Below, one piece after another: positions 9,130-16,446 of a stretch of 44,309 nt of DNA. Below the pieces are notes generated by a model. The model was not told where the DNA came from, did no database searches, and saw only the letters and a list, made by a program, of their open reading frames with translations. The position numbers were made by a program, and so were the translations under genes. Source of the stretch: an uncultured Oscillospiraceae bacterium (GTDB lineage Bacteria; Bacillota; Clostridia; Oscillospirales; Oscillospiraceae); assembly GCA_944387015.1 (NCBI GenBank), contig CALXDH010000019.1:1-44309 (forward strand), in the 5' to 3' direction. How positions within the stretch are numbered: the first letter of the stretch is position 1; each line of letters begins with the position of its first letter.

Positions 9130-10145
9130 AGGATCACCCGCTCGTCGCTTTCCACGATCTCACCGATGACATAGGCGTCGCCCAGGGCGGCAATGGCCTT
9201 GTCCGCGTCGTCGGGAGAGACGATCACGGTCATGCCCACGCCCATGTTGAAGGTATTGAACATGTCCCGCTCCGGGATGGAGCCCATGGACTGGAGCATG
9301 GCGAAAATGGGGGGCGTCTTGATGGCGGCCTTGTCGATCTTGGCGGCCAGACCCTCCGGCAGGCAGCGGGGGATGTTTTCAAAGAAGCCGCCGCCGGTGA
9401 TGTGGCTCACGCCCTTCACGGTTGCTTCCTCCATGCAGCGCAGCACGGGCTTGACATAGATGCGGGTGGGGGTCAGCAGGGCCTCGCCCAGGGTCTGGCC
9501 CAGGTCCTCGCAGTGGAGGTTCAGATTGGCGTGCTCCACATTAAAGACCTTACGCACCAGGGAGTAGCCGTTGGAGTGGATGCCGGAGGAGGGCAGGGCC
9601 AGCACCACGTCGCCGGGGCGCATGGCGGTCTGGTCGATGATCTTGGGCTTGTCCACGATGCCCACAGAAAAGCCCGCCAGGTCGTAGTCCTCTGCGCCCA
9701 TCATGCCGGGGTGCTCAGCGGTCTCGCCGCCGATGAGGGCGCAGCCTGCCTGAACACAGCCCTCGGCCACGCCGGCGACGATGTCGGCCACCTTTTCCGG
9801 GATGTTCTTGCCAATGGCGATGTAATCCAGGAAGAACAGGGGCTTTGCACCGCAGCAGATGATGTCGTTGACGCACATGGCCACGCAGTCGATGCCCACG
9901 GTGTCGTGCTTGTCCAGCAGCTGGGCGATGCGCAGCTTGGTGCCCACGCCGTCGGTGCCGGAGACCAGCACCGGCTCCTGCATGCCGCCCAGGTCCGGGG
10001 CAAACAGTCCGCCGAAGCCGCCGATGTCGGAGACCACGCCGGGGATCATGGTGCGTTTGACATGGGCGCTCATGAGCTTGACGCCCTCATAGCCGGCGGT
10101 GATGTCCACACCGGCCTTCCGGTAGCTTTCCGAAAAACTACGCAT
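9123..10145 (-). CDS. purM: Phosphoribosylformylglycinamidine cyclo-ligase (AIR synthetase)
   Basis: Closes FGAM to AIR with ATP (fifth step). The 340-residue protein has the family landmarks: [16 protein letters not shown] at the N terminus, [64 protein letters not shown] and [13 protein letters not shown]. The ATG at 10145 is preferred over an in-frame ATG at 10178, because AAAAGGAGAA lies 6 bp in front of it and the conserved text begins directly. The start overlaps the purF stop by 8 bp and the end overlaps purN by 7 bp. Confidence 0.96.
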   Translation of the reverse strand: MRSFSESYRKAGVDITAGYEGVKLMSAHVKRTMIPGVVSDIGGFGGLFAPDLGGMQEPVLVSGTDGVGTKLRIAQLLDKHDTVGIDCVAMCVNDIICCGAKPLFFLDYIAIGKNIPEKVADIVAGVAEGCVQAGCALIGGETAEHPGMMGAEDYDLAGFSVGIVDKPKIIDQTAMRPGDVVLALPSSGIHSNGYSLVRKVFNVEHANLNLHCEDLGQTLGEALLTPTRIYVKPVLRCMEEATVKGVSHITGGGFFENIPRCLPEGLAAKIDKAAIKTPPIFAMLQSMGSIPERDMFNTFNMGVGMTVIVSPDDADKAIAALGDAYVIGEIVESDERVILC

Positions 10146-11661
10146 GCTGCTTCTCCTTTTCACTGATCTTGCACTCAAAGCGGTCCTTGCCGCCGTCCTT
10201 GGGAATGGAGGTGGGATAGCCGCCGCCGAAACAGGCGGTGCAGAAGCCGTCCTCCGTGTTGTCCGCCAGCTTCACCACATCCTGCAGGCTCAGATAGCCC
10301 AGGGAGTCCACGCCGATGATCTTGGCGATTTCCTCCACGGAGTGGTTGTTGGCGATGAGCTTGCTGGGGTCATCGATGTCGGTGCCGTAGTAGCAGGCGG
10401 CCACGAAGGGCGGCGCGCTGACCCGCATGTGGATCTCCTTGGCACCGGCACGGCGCAGCAGGTCGATGGTCCGGCGGCAGGTGGTACCCCGGACGATGGA
10501 GTCGTCGATCAGCACCACGCGCTTGCCCTCTACCACGGAGCGGATGGGGTTGAGCTTGATGTTGACCTCGTTTTCCCGCATGGACTGGGTGGGGGAGATG
10601 AAGGTACGGCCGATATACTTGTTTTTGATAAAGCCCATGCCGTAGGGGATGCCGGACTGCCGGGCATAGCCCAGGGCGGCATCCAGGCCGGAGTCGGGAA
10701 CGCCCACCACGATGTCCGCCTGAACAGGGTGCTCCAGCGCCAGGAAGGCGCCGGCCCGCTGGCGGGCCACATGGACGCTGGACCCGTCGATGACGGAGTC
10801 CGGCCGGGCAAAGTAAATGAACTCAAACACGCACAGCCGCTTGGGGACCTTGTTGCAGTGGCGGGTGTCGGACTTGACGCCGCTGCGGTCCACCACCACG
10901 ATCTCACCGGGGCGGATGTCCCGCTCGAACCGGGCGCCCACGGCGTCCAGCGCGCAGGACTCGGAGGCGAACACCACCGACCCGTCCTTGAGCCGGCCCA
11001 TGCACAGCGGGCGGAACCCGTGGGGGTCCCGGGCGGCGATGAGCTTGGTGGGGGAGGAGATCACCAGGGAATAGGCGCCCTCGATCCGGTCCATGGCGGC
11101 GGCCACGGCCTCCTCGATGGAGGGGGTCCGCAGGCGCTCCTGGACGATGATGTAGGCGATGACCTCGGAGTCCGTGGTGGTCTGGAAGATGGAGCCCCGG
11201 CTCTCCAGCTCGGAGCGCAGCTCGTGGGAGTTGGTGAGGTTGCCGTTGTGGGCCAGGGCCATGCGGCCCTTGTAATGGTTGACCAGGATGGGCTGGACGT
11301 TGCGTTTGTTGTCGCTGCCGGTGGTGCCGTAGCGGACGTGGCCCACGGCGATGTTGCCGGTGCCCAGCGCCCGGAGCCGCTCCTGGGGGAAGACCTCGCT
11401 CACGAGGCCCACGTCCCGGTAGGAGGTGAAGACACCGTCGTCGTTGACGGCGATGCCTGCGCTCTCCTGGCCCCGGTGCTGCAGGGCATAAAGCGCGTAA
11501 TACGCCAGGGAGGCCACGTCGGCCGTGGCCTGGGAATACACGCCGAAGACGCCGCACTCCTCGTGGATGTGGCGCTCCTCAGCGATCTGGCCCCGGGCCG
11601 CGCACGCCGAAGGCGCGGTGCAGTGCAGGGGGCAGCTGCTGCATGCGTTAGTCTGCATCAT
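10138..11661 (-). CDS. purF: Amidophosphoribosyltransferase with cysteine-rich propeptide
   Basis: Makes phosphoribosylamine from PRPP and glutamine, the first committed step. The Ntn glutaminase nucleophile is the Cys of EECGVFGV (Cys36), so a 35-residue propeptide must be removed. That propeptide contains four cysteines (positions 7, 10, 14, 20). The PRPP loop is [15 protein letters not shown] near residue 365. Cysteines in [14 protein letters not shown] and FCTACFGG match the four ligands of the [4Fe-4S] cluster known from Bacillus PurF, which makes the enzyme oxygen sensitive. No in-frame alternative start exists between the ATG pair at 11661/11658 and Cys36. The gene overlaps purC by 14 bp and purM by 8 bp. 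Confidence 0.96.
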   Translation of the reverse strand: MMQTNACSSCPLHCTAPSACAARGQIAEERHIHEECGVFGVYSQATADVASLAYYALYALQHRGQESAGIAVNDDGVFTSYRDVGLVSEVFPQERLRALGTGNIAVGHVRYGTTGSDNKRNVQPILVNHYKGRMALAHNGNLTNSHELRSELESRGSIFQTTTDSEVIAYIIVQERLRTPSIEEAVAAAMDRIEGAYSLVISSPTKLIAARDPHGFRPLCMGRLKDGSVVFASESCALDAVGARFERDIRPGEIVVVDRSGVKSDTRHCNKVPKRLCVFEFIYFARPDSVIDGSSVHVARQRAGAFLALEHPVQADIVVGVPDSGLDAALGYARQSGIPYGMGFIKNKYIGRTFISPTQSMRENEVNIKLNPIRSVVEGKRVVLIDDSIVRGTTCRRTIDLLRRAGAKEIHMRVSAPPFVAACYYGTDIDDPSKLIANNHSVEEIAKIIGVDSLGYLSLQDVVKLADNTEDGFCTACFGGGYPTSIPKDGGKDRFECKISEKEKQHA

Positions 11662-12367
11662 GGGCCAGCAGTCTCTTCATGATCTCGGCATAGGCGTCTT
11701 CCACGCCGCCCAGATCCCGGCGGAAACGGTCCTTGTCCAGCTTTTCGTGGGTCTTGCTGTCCCACAGGCGGCAGGTATCGGGGCTGATCTCATCGGCCAG
11801 GACGATGGTGCCGTCAGAGAGCTTGCCGAACTCCAGCTTGAAGTCCACCAGGGTCACGCCGCACTCGGCCCAGAAGGCCTTGAGGACGTCGTTGACGGTG
11901 AAGGCGTACTTCTTGATGGTCTCGATCTCCTCGGCGGTGGCCAGTTTCAGGGCCAGAGCGTGGTAGCTGTTGAGCAGGGGATCGCCCAGCTCGTCGTTCT
12001 TGTAGGAGAATTCAATGGTGGGGGCGTCGAACACGATGCCCTCTTCCACGCCGTAGCGCTTGGCAAAGGAGCCGGCGGAGATGTTGCGGATGATGACCTC
12101 CAGAGGGACGATGGACACCTTCTTCACCAGGGTCTCCCGCTCGCTGAGCTCCTTGACGAAGTGGGTGGGGACGCCGGCCTTCTCCATGCGGGCCATGAGG
12201 CGGTTGGTCATCTGGTTGTTGATGACGCCCTTGCCCACGATGGTGCCCTTCTTCAGGCCGTTGAATGCGGTGGCGTCATCCTTGTAATCCACGATGTACA
12301 GCTCGGGATCGTCCGTCTTGAAAACCTTCTTGGCCTTGCCTTCGTAAACCTGCTCTAACTTCTGCAT
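11648..12367 (-). CDS. purC: SAICAR synthetase
   Basis: Joins CAIR and aspartate with ATP to give SAICAR (eighth step in the CAIR branch). The 239-residue protein is full length and begins [16 protein letters not shown], followed by [29 protein letters not shown], and the C-terminal [24 protein letters not shown]-type signature. AAAAGGAGAATT lies in front of the ATG. It follows purE after 59 bp and overlaps purF by 14 bp. Confidence 0.97.
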   Translation of the reverse strand: MQKLEQVYEGKAKKVFKTDDPELYIVDYKDDATAFNGLKKGTIVGKGVINNQMTNRLMARMEKAGVPTHFVKELSERETLVKKVSIVPLEVIIRNISAGSFAKRYGVEEGIVFDAPTIEFSYKNDELGDPLLNSYHALALKLATAEEIETIKKYAFTVNDVLKAFWAECGVTLVDFKLEFGKLSDGTIVLADEISPDTCRLWDSKTHEKLDKDRFRRDLGGVEDAYAEIMKRLLAHDAD

Positions 12368-12426
12368 GAGAATTCTCCTTTTCCTCTATTTTAATAAATG
12401 GATTGATGAAGGGATAGGGGCCGGGG

Positions 12427-12918
12427 TCAGCCCAGCTCCGCCTGGAGCTTTGCCTCCTTGGCTTCGATCTGGGCAGCCATGTCTGCCCGGGCTGCGTCCA
12501 GCTTGGCGGCCAGGGTGTCGTCGCTCACCGCCAGGATCTGGGCCGCCAGGACAGCGGCGTTCTTGGCACCGTTCAGGGCCACCGTGGCCACGGGGATGCC
12601 GCTGGGCATCTGGACGGTGGCGAGAAGCGCATCCAGCCCGTCCATGGCACCGCCCTTCATGGGGATGCCAATCACCGGCAGCGTGGAGTTTCCGGCAAAG
12701 GCACCCGCCAGGTGGGCGGCCATGCCAGCCGCGCAGATCAGCACACCGAACCCGTTGGCCCGGGCGTTTTTGGCAAATTCCGCAGCCTGGGCGGGGGTAC
12801 GGTGGGCGCTGAGAATATGGGCTTCATAGGGGATGCCGAAGTCCGCCAGCTGCTGGCAGGCGGACTTGACGACAGGCCAATCGGAATCAGAACCCATGAT
12901 AACGGCTACTTTTTTCAT
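12427..12918 (-). CDS. purE: 5-(carboxyamino)imidazole ribonucleotide mutase / AIR carboxylase
   Basis: Forms CAIR. The 163-residue protein begins KKVAVIMGSDSDWPVV and has the active-site histidine loop ILSAHRTPAQ, CAAGMAAHLAGAFAG, and VQMPSGIPVATVALNGAKNAA. The overall text resembles the class I (N5-CAIR mutase) form more than class II, but this is judged by eye. A class I enzyme needs PurK, which is not in the window; it may be elsewhere, or the protein may use CO2 directly in a high-CO2 anaerobe. AGAAGGAGA precedes the ATG. It is 17 bp downstream of gntR, so both are in one transcript. Confidence 0.95.
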   Translation of the reverse strand: MKKVAVIMGSDSDWPVVKSACQQLADFGIPYEAHILSAHRTPAQAAEFAKNARANGFGVLICAAGMAAHLAGAFAGNSTLPVIGIPMKGGAMDGLDALLATVQMPSGIPVATVALNGAKNAAVLAAQILAVSDDTLAAKLDAARADMAAQIEAKEAKLQAELG

Positions 12919-12935
12919 CGTGGAGTGTCTCCTTC

Positions 12936-13661
12936 TTACAGTTTTTTCCGCATGACGGTGTGGCGGAAGATCCCGTCCACAAAGTATTCCTGCGAACAGA
13001 ACACCGGCTTGCCGTCGATGTCGAAGTCCACCTCGTCCATGTTCAGAAGCGGCGTGCCGATGGGGACCTGCAGGATCTCACCCAAAGCGGCATCCGCCAC
13101 AGCAGGACGCACATCCGTCAGGTCCATGTAGGCGTTGACGCCGCAGAACTGCTGGAGGAAGTGGAAGATGGGGAGCTTGAGGTCCTTGAGGGTATAATTG
13201 CCCTTGGCGATGGCCTTTTCGATGACGTCTTCGCAGTAGATGGCGGGTTTTTCGTCAGCGGTGCAGAGGCGGGCGATGCGGATAATAGGGGTGCCCTCCG
13301 GGATCTGCAGCTGCCCGGCGATCTTGGCGTCGGCGACTCCGTCGGAAACCCGGACAAAGGCAACAGCGGCTTTGCAGCCGCTCTGGCGGATCATGTCCAG
13401 AAATTCCACTTCAATGTCCATGCGGGTCTGCACGTTCAGCACATGACGGTTGATGATGGTGCCCACGCCGTGGCGGCGGGTGATGAAGCCCTCCCGTTCC
13501 AGAGAGGCCAGGATGTCCCGCAGCTGCGTGCGGCTGATGCCCAGCCGCTCCGACAAAACGCTCTCCCGGGGCAGGCGCTCGCTGGAGGCGTATTCGCCGC
13601 TTTTCATGGAGGCCAGCAGCTGGGCGCGGATCGTTTTGGACTGCGTGAGCTGACTGCTCAT
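12936..13661 (-). CDS. GntR/HutC-type transcriptional regulator with UTRA domain, first gene of the purine operon
   Basis: A 241-residue one-component regulator. The N-terminal winged helix-turn-helix (about residues 8-75) reads LPRESVLSERLGISRTQLRDILASLEREGFITRR, and a UTRA ligand-binding domain follows (about 95-240: IPEGTPIIRIARLCTADEKPAIYCEDVI, ending FCSQEYFVDGIFRHTV). HutC-subfamily UTRA domains usually bind small metabolites. GAGGTGA precedes the ATG. The gene leads the purine operon, 17 bp before purE, with a palindromic operator candidate at its own start site (13703-13720). I infer that it controls purine synthesis and itself; the ligand is unknown. Confidence 0.88.
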   Translation of the reverse strand: MSSQLTQSKTIRAQLLASMKSGEYASSERLPRESVLSERLGISRTQLRDILASLEREGFITRRHGVGTIINRHVLNVQTRMDIEVEFLDMIRQSGCKAAVAFVRVSDGVADAKIAGQLQIPEGTPIIRIARLCTADEKPAIYCEDVIEKAIAKGNYTLKDLKLPIFHFLQQFCGVNAYMDLTDVRPAVADAALGEILQVPIGTPLLNMDEVDFDIDGKPVFCSQEYFVDGIFRHTVMRKKL

Positions 13662-13702
13662 GATGGTTCACCTCGTGTCAAGAATTCAAGTTAAATAGTA
13701 AT

Positions 13703-13720
13703 ACCTTTAAGGTCGTACCT
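13703..13720. promoter_or_regulatory. Operator candidate of the purine operon (three ACCT/AGGT half-sites)
   Basis: The plus strand reads ACCTTTAAGGTCGTACCT: a palindrome ACCTT-T-AAGGT followed by a further ACCT that makes a second inverted pair AGGT-CGT-ACCT. It begins directly after the -10 box of the gntR promoter, over the likely transcription start, a normal place for repression by a GntR protein. Confidence 0.5.
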
Positions 13721-13749
13721 ATTGTATCTGATTTCACAACCCTTCGCAA
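13721..13749 (-). promoter_or_regulatory. Sigma-A promoter of the gntR-pur operon
   Basis: On the minus strand TTGCGA, 17 bp, TACAAT. The -10 box lies 60 bp before the gntR start codon. This is the only good promoter found ahead of the operon. Confidence 0.65.
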
Positions 13750-13755
13750 GTAGCA

Positions 13756-13768
13756 AAACTGACAGTTT
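13756..13768. repeat. 13-bp palindrome AAACTGACAGTTT in the divergent promoter region
   Basis: A perfect inverted repeat, AAACTG-A-CAGTTT, centred upstream of the gntR -35 box and about 90 bp from the divergent dehydrogenase promoter. It could be a second operator or an activator site; no protein can be assigned. Confidence 0.4.
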
Positions 13769-13856
13769 GCGGAAAGATTTGATCTATCCCCTTGTGAAGG
13801 CTGTTCCCGCCGGAGGAAGGAATGGAGAGACGTGGGTTTTTCGTGTGATTTGACCG

Positions 13857-13884
13857 TGTACATTTGTCCGCGAAATGATATAAT
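13857..13884 (+). promoter_or_regulatory. Sigma-A promoter candidate for the dehydrogenase-kinase pair
   Basis: TGTACA, 16 bp, TATAAT, ending 36 bp before the ATG at 13921. The -10 box is a consensus match, the -35 box a 4/6 match. Confidence 0.55.
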
Positions 13885-13920
13885 GGAACCGTATTCTAAT
13901 TGCAAAGGAAGCGCTGTACC

Positions 13921-14913
13921 ATGAAAATTTTGATCTTGGGAGATCAGGCCCGGTATGAAAAATATATGCCCGCACTGCCCTTTATCCGGCAGCAGGAGCT
14001 GGTGTTTTTGGACAAAAGCAGCAGCCTGAGCACAGTCCTGGCCGCTGCGCCGGACGCAGAGATTTTGTTCGTGGATGCCATCACGGCAGTGCCGGCGGAG
14101 TGGATCCATGGGCTGCCCCGGCTGAAGATGATTCACTCCGAGGGCGTGGCCTACGACAAGATCGACCTGGATGCCGCCCGGGAGCGGGGGATCTACGTGT
14201 GCAACAACAAGGGCTGCAATGCCGGAGCTGTGGCAGAACAAGCGATCATGCTGATGCTGATGCTCCTGCGCCACGGTCGGACAGGAGATCTGGCGGTCCG
14301 GGAGGGCCGGCAGATGGAAGTGAAGGAGCGGTACATGGAAAGCGGCATCCGGGAGCTGTCTGCCTGCCGGGTGGGCCTGGTGGGCTTCGGAGACATCGCC
14401 AAAGCCACGGCGGAGCGGCTGGCGCCCTTCGGATGCGAGATGGTCTACTACTCCAAGCACCGCCGGGACCGGCAGGAGGAAGAACAGTACGGTGTGACAT
14501 ATCTCTCCTTGGAGGAGCTGACAGCCAGCAGTGACATCGTCAGCCTTCACTGTGCCGTAAATGATGAGACCCGGGGCATGGTGAATGAGGCGTTCCTGAA
14601 CCGGATGCGCCGGGATGCCTATCTTGTCAATACGGCCCGGGGGGACCTGGTGGACAACGAGGCGCTGCGGCAGGCGCTGCTGACGGGACATCTGGCCGGC
14701 GTAGGACTGGATACCTTGGCACCGGAGCCGGTGCCGGCGGACCATCCGCTGGTGACGCTGCCTGCCCCGGCCTGCGACCGGGTGGTGCTCTCTCCCCATC
14801 TGGGCGGCATCACGGAGGCGTCCTTCCGCCGGGCGCACCTGCATATGTGGCGCAACGCGGAGCGGGTGGTGGACGGCCACAAGCCCGACGACATTGTGAA
14901 CGGAGTTTTGTGA
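13921..14913 (+). CDS. D-isomer-specific 2-hydroxyacid dehydrogenase
   Basis: A 330-residue NAD(P)-dependent dehydrogenase of the phosphoglycerate/lactate dehydrogenase family. The Rossmann loop is VGLVGFGDIAKATAERL (about residues 150-166). The catalytic triad is visible: Arg in LVNTARGDLVDNEAL, Glu in DTLAPEPVP and His in LSPHLGGIT. There is no C-terminal ACT domain, so it is not a regulated SerA. The substrate is unknown. The ATG at 13921 follows AAAGGAAG; an in-frame ATG at 13900 lies before the Shine-Dalgarno and is rejected. The next gene starts 3 bp after the stop, so the two are coupled. Confidence 0.88.
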   Translation: MKILILGDQARYEKYMPALPFIRQQELVFLDKSSSLSTVLAAAPDAEILFVDAITAVPAEWIHGLPRLKMIHSEGVAYDKIDLDAARERGIYVCNNKGCNAGAVAEQAIMLMLMLLRHGRTGDLAVREGRQMEVKERYMESGIRELSACRVGLVGFGDIAKATAERLAPFGCEMVYYSKHRRDRQEEEQYGVTYLSLEELTASSDIVSLHCAVNDETRGMVNEAFLNRMRRDAYLVNTARGDLVDNEALRQALLTGHLAGVGLDTLAPEPVPADHPLVTLPAPACDRVVLSPHLGGITEASFRRAHLHMWRNAERVVDGHKPDDIVNGVL

Positions 14914-14916
14914 TCC

Positions 14917-15429
14917 ATGAAGAACATTATTTTAATTGGTATGCCCGGTACCGGGAAGAGCGTGGTGGGACAGGCCCTGGCAGAGCGTCTGGGATACGAC
15001 TTTGTGGATGCGGATGACCTCATCGTTGAGGCTGCCGGCAAGACGCTGCCGGAGATTTTGCGGACGGAGGGCGTGGATGCGCTGCTGGCCGTGGAAGGCC
15101 GGGTGGGGCAGACCCTGGATTGCTCCGACACGGTGGTGGCCACCGGCGGCAGCATGGTCCTCTCCCGGGAGGCCATGGACCACTTGCGGGAAAACGGTGT
15201 GGTGGTCTGGCTGGAGACGCCGCTGAGCCAGATCAGCGACCGGATGCCGGAGGACCTGACGGACCGGGGCATTGCCGCCCCGCCGGGGATGGGGATCCGG
15301 GAGATCTACGCCCAGCGGGAGGCCCTCTACGCCAAGTACGCGGATGTGATCGTAGCCAGCCGTCCCGGAGAGGACGATACCGCCCATCAGGTGGAGGAAG
15401 TCCTGCGGACCGTTGGTATGCAGCTGTAA
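14917..15429 (+). CDS. Shikimate-kinase-like P-loop kinase with altered substrate site
   Basis: 170 residues with the shikimate kinase fold: Walker A GMPGTGKS (8-15), the acidic loop DADD (31-34), ATGGS (75-79) and REALYAKYADVIV near residue 133 with the conserved arginine. Two substrate-contact features of true shikimate kinases are changed: the Phe-Arg of the substrate-binding helix is replaced (ALLAVE, 55-60), and the GGG motif reads GGS. The protein may therefore phosphorylate a different small hydroxy compound, perhaps related to the substrate of the coupled dehydrogenase 3 bp upstream, or be a divergent AroK. No aro genes are nearby. A terminator follows. Confidence 0.75.
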   Translation: MKNIILIGMPGTGKSVVGQALAERLGYDFVDADDLIVEAAGKTLPEILRTEGVDALLAVEGRVGQTLDCSDTVVATGGSMVLSREAMDHLRENGVVVWLETPLSQISDRMPEDLTDRGIAAPPGMGIREIYAQREALYAKYADVIVASRPGEDDTAHQVEEVLRTVGMQL

Positions 15430-15468
15430 AAAGCGCGGTTCTCTGACCCGTCCGCCAAATTGACACGC

Positions 15469-15500
15469 AGCGCCCGGACGGATTCGTCCGGGCGCTTTTT
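15469..15500 (+). terminator. Intrinsic terminator after the kinase gene
   Basis: AGCGCCCGGACG, GATT loop, CGTCCGGGCGCT, then a run of T. A perfect 12-bp stem ending the dehydrogenase-kinase transcript. Confidence 0.9.
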
Positions 15501-15557
15501 GCAGGCGGCATGCTGCGGGAAAGGTCCAATCTCCCGCTTTCAAAAAATTTTTCGGAA

Positions 15558-15586
15558 TTGAACGGAAACGCTTCCCACATTCGTAT
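15558..15586 (+). promoter_or_regulatory. ECF-type promoter candidate of the sigma/anti-sigma cassette
   Basis: TTGAAC, 17 bp, TCGTAT. The elements GAAC and CGTAT resemble ECF-type promoters (AAC ... CGT) more than a sigma-A -10 box, which fits autoregulation by the ECF sigma factor encoded downstream. The spacer contains the small palindrome GGAAACGCTTCC. Confidence 0.4.
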
Positions 15587-15631
15587 TAAGAATGAGAACA
15601 CAGCATATGACACAACAGGAGGCGCGAACAT

Positions 15632-15949
15632 ATGAAGAAAGTATGGATCGGCATTTTGACAGTGGTGACGGTGCTGGCCGTCGGTACGGTGAGCACATTT
15701 GCGGCTGGGCCCGGCCAAGGGCGTTTTGCCGGAAGCGGTATTTGCAATGGAACCGGCGTTTGCTGCTATCTGGACGCGGATCGGGACGGCGTCTGCGTAT
15801 CCTGCGGGGCCGACCGGGCCGACTGCGTCTGCCGGACCGGAACGGGCAGATCTTATCAGGATGAAAGCGGCGACGGGATCTGCGATCATTCCGTCAGCGG
15901 GTCCTGCACGGGACAGGGCAGGGCGTTCCGCGGAGGACACTGCCGGTAA
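15632..15949 (+). CDS. Small cysteine-rich exported protein
   Basis: 105 residues with a clear Sec signal peptide: MKKVWIG, a hydrophobic stretch (about residues 6-20) and a likely cleavage after TFAAG-type text near residue 25. The mature part has ten cysteines and two acidic turns, YLDADRDGVCVSCG and DESGDGICDH, of the D-x-D-x-D-G type that often binds calcium, and ends in a Gly/Arg/His-rich tail. A perfect AGGAGG precedes the ATG. It is the first gene before the ECF sigma factor (14-bp gap), so it may be a sensor or effector of that system. No known family is recognised with confidence. Confidence 0.8.
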   Translation: MKKVWIGILTVVTVLAVGTVSTFAAGPGQGRFAGSGICNGTGVCCYLDADRDGVCVSCGADRADCVCRTGTGRSYQDESGDGICDHSVSGSCTGQGRAFRGGHCR

Positions 15950-15963
15950 CAGAGGAACATGGG

Positions 15964-16446
15964 ATGCGGAGCGAGCAAGAGGTGAACCGGGCCATCGAAC
16001 AGTATTCCGATACCGTTCGGCGGCTGTGTATGATCCATTTAAAGAATGACGCGGATACCGAGGACATCTTTCAAACGGTGTTTTTGAAATATGTCCTCAG
16101 TTCCGTGCGCTTTGAGAGCCAGGCCCACGAGAAGGCGTGGTTCATCCGGGTCACCGTCAATGCCTGCAGGGACCTGCTTCGGAGCTTTTTCCGGAGCCGC
16201 ACCACCTCGCTCCACGAGCTGATGGAGCAGCCGGCGGAGCTTCCGCCGGACCACCGGGAGGTGCTGGAAGCTGTGTTGGCGCTTCCGCCCAAGTACCGGG
16301 ATGTGGTGTATCTGCACTACTATGAGGCGTATACCGCGCCGGAGATCGGACAGATCCTGGGGAAAAACGTCAACACGGTCTACACGCTCCTGACGCGGTC
16401 CAAACAGATGCTCCGGAAGAAGCTGGGGGGTGATGGGGATGTATGA
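15964..16446 (+). CDS. ECF-subfamily RNA polymerase sigma factor
   Basis: 160 residues, the usual size for an ECF sigma factor. Region 2 is at about residues 8-75 (SDTVRRLCMIHLKNDADTEDIFQTVFLKY, then EKAWFIRVTVNACRDLLRS), and region 4 at about 100-155 (VLALPPKYRDVVYLHYYEAYTAPEIGQILGKNVNTVYTLLTRSKQMLRKKL). It recruits RNA polymerase to a small regulon. The gene overlaps the downstream anti-sigma gene, so the pair is translationally coupled and made in fixed ratio. Confidence 0.93.
   Translation: MRSEQEVNRAIEQYSDTVRRLCMIHLKNDADTEDIFQTVFLKYVLSSVRFESQAHEKAWFIRVTVNACRDLLRSFFRSRTTSLHELMEQPAELPPDHREVLEAVLALPPKYRDVVYLHYYEAYTAPEIGQILGKNVNTVYTLLTRSKQMLRKKLGGDGDV

Noticed and set aside
13662-13920. Purine (G-box) riboswitch in front of the purine operon
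   Set aside because: I looked for the three-way-junction pattern in the 60-base leader between promoter and gntR; it is too short and lacks the conserved loops.
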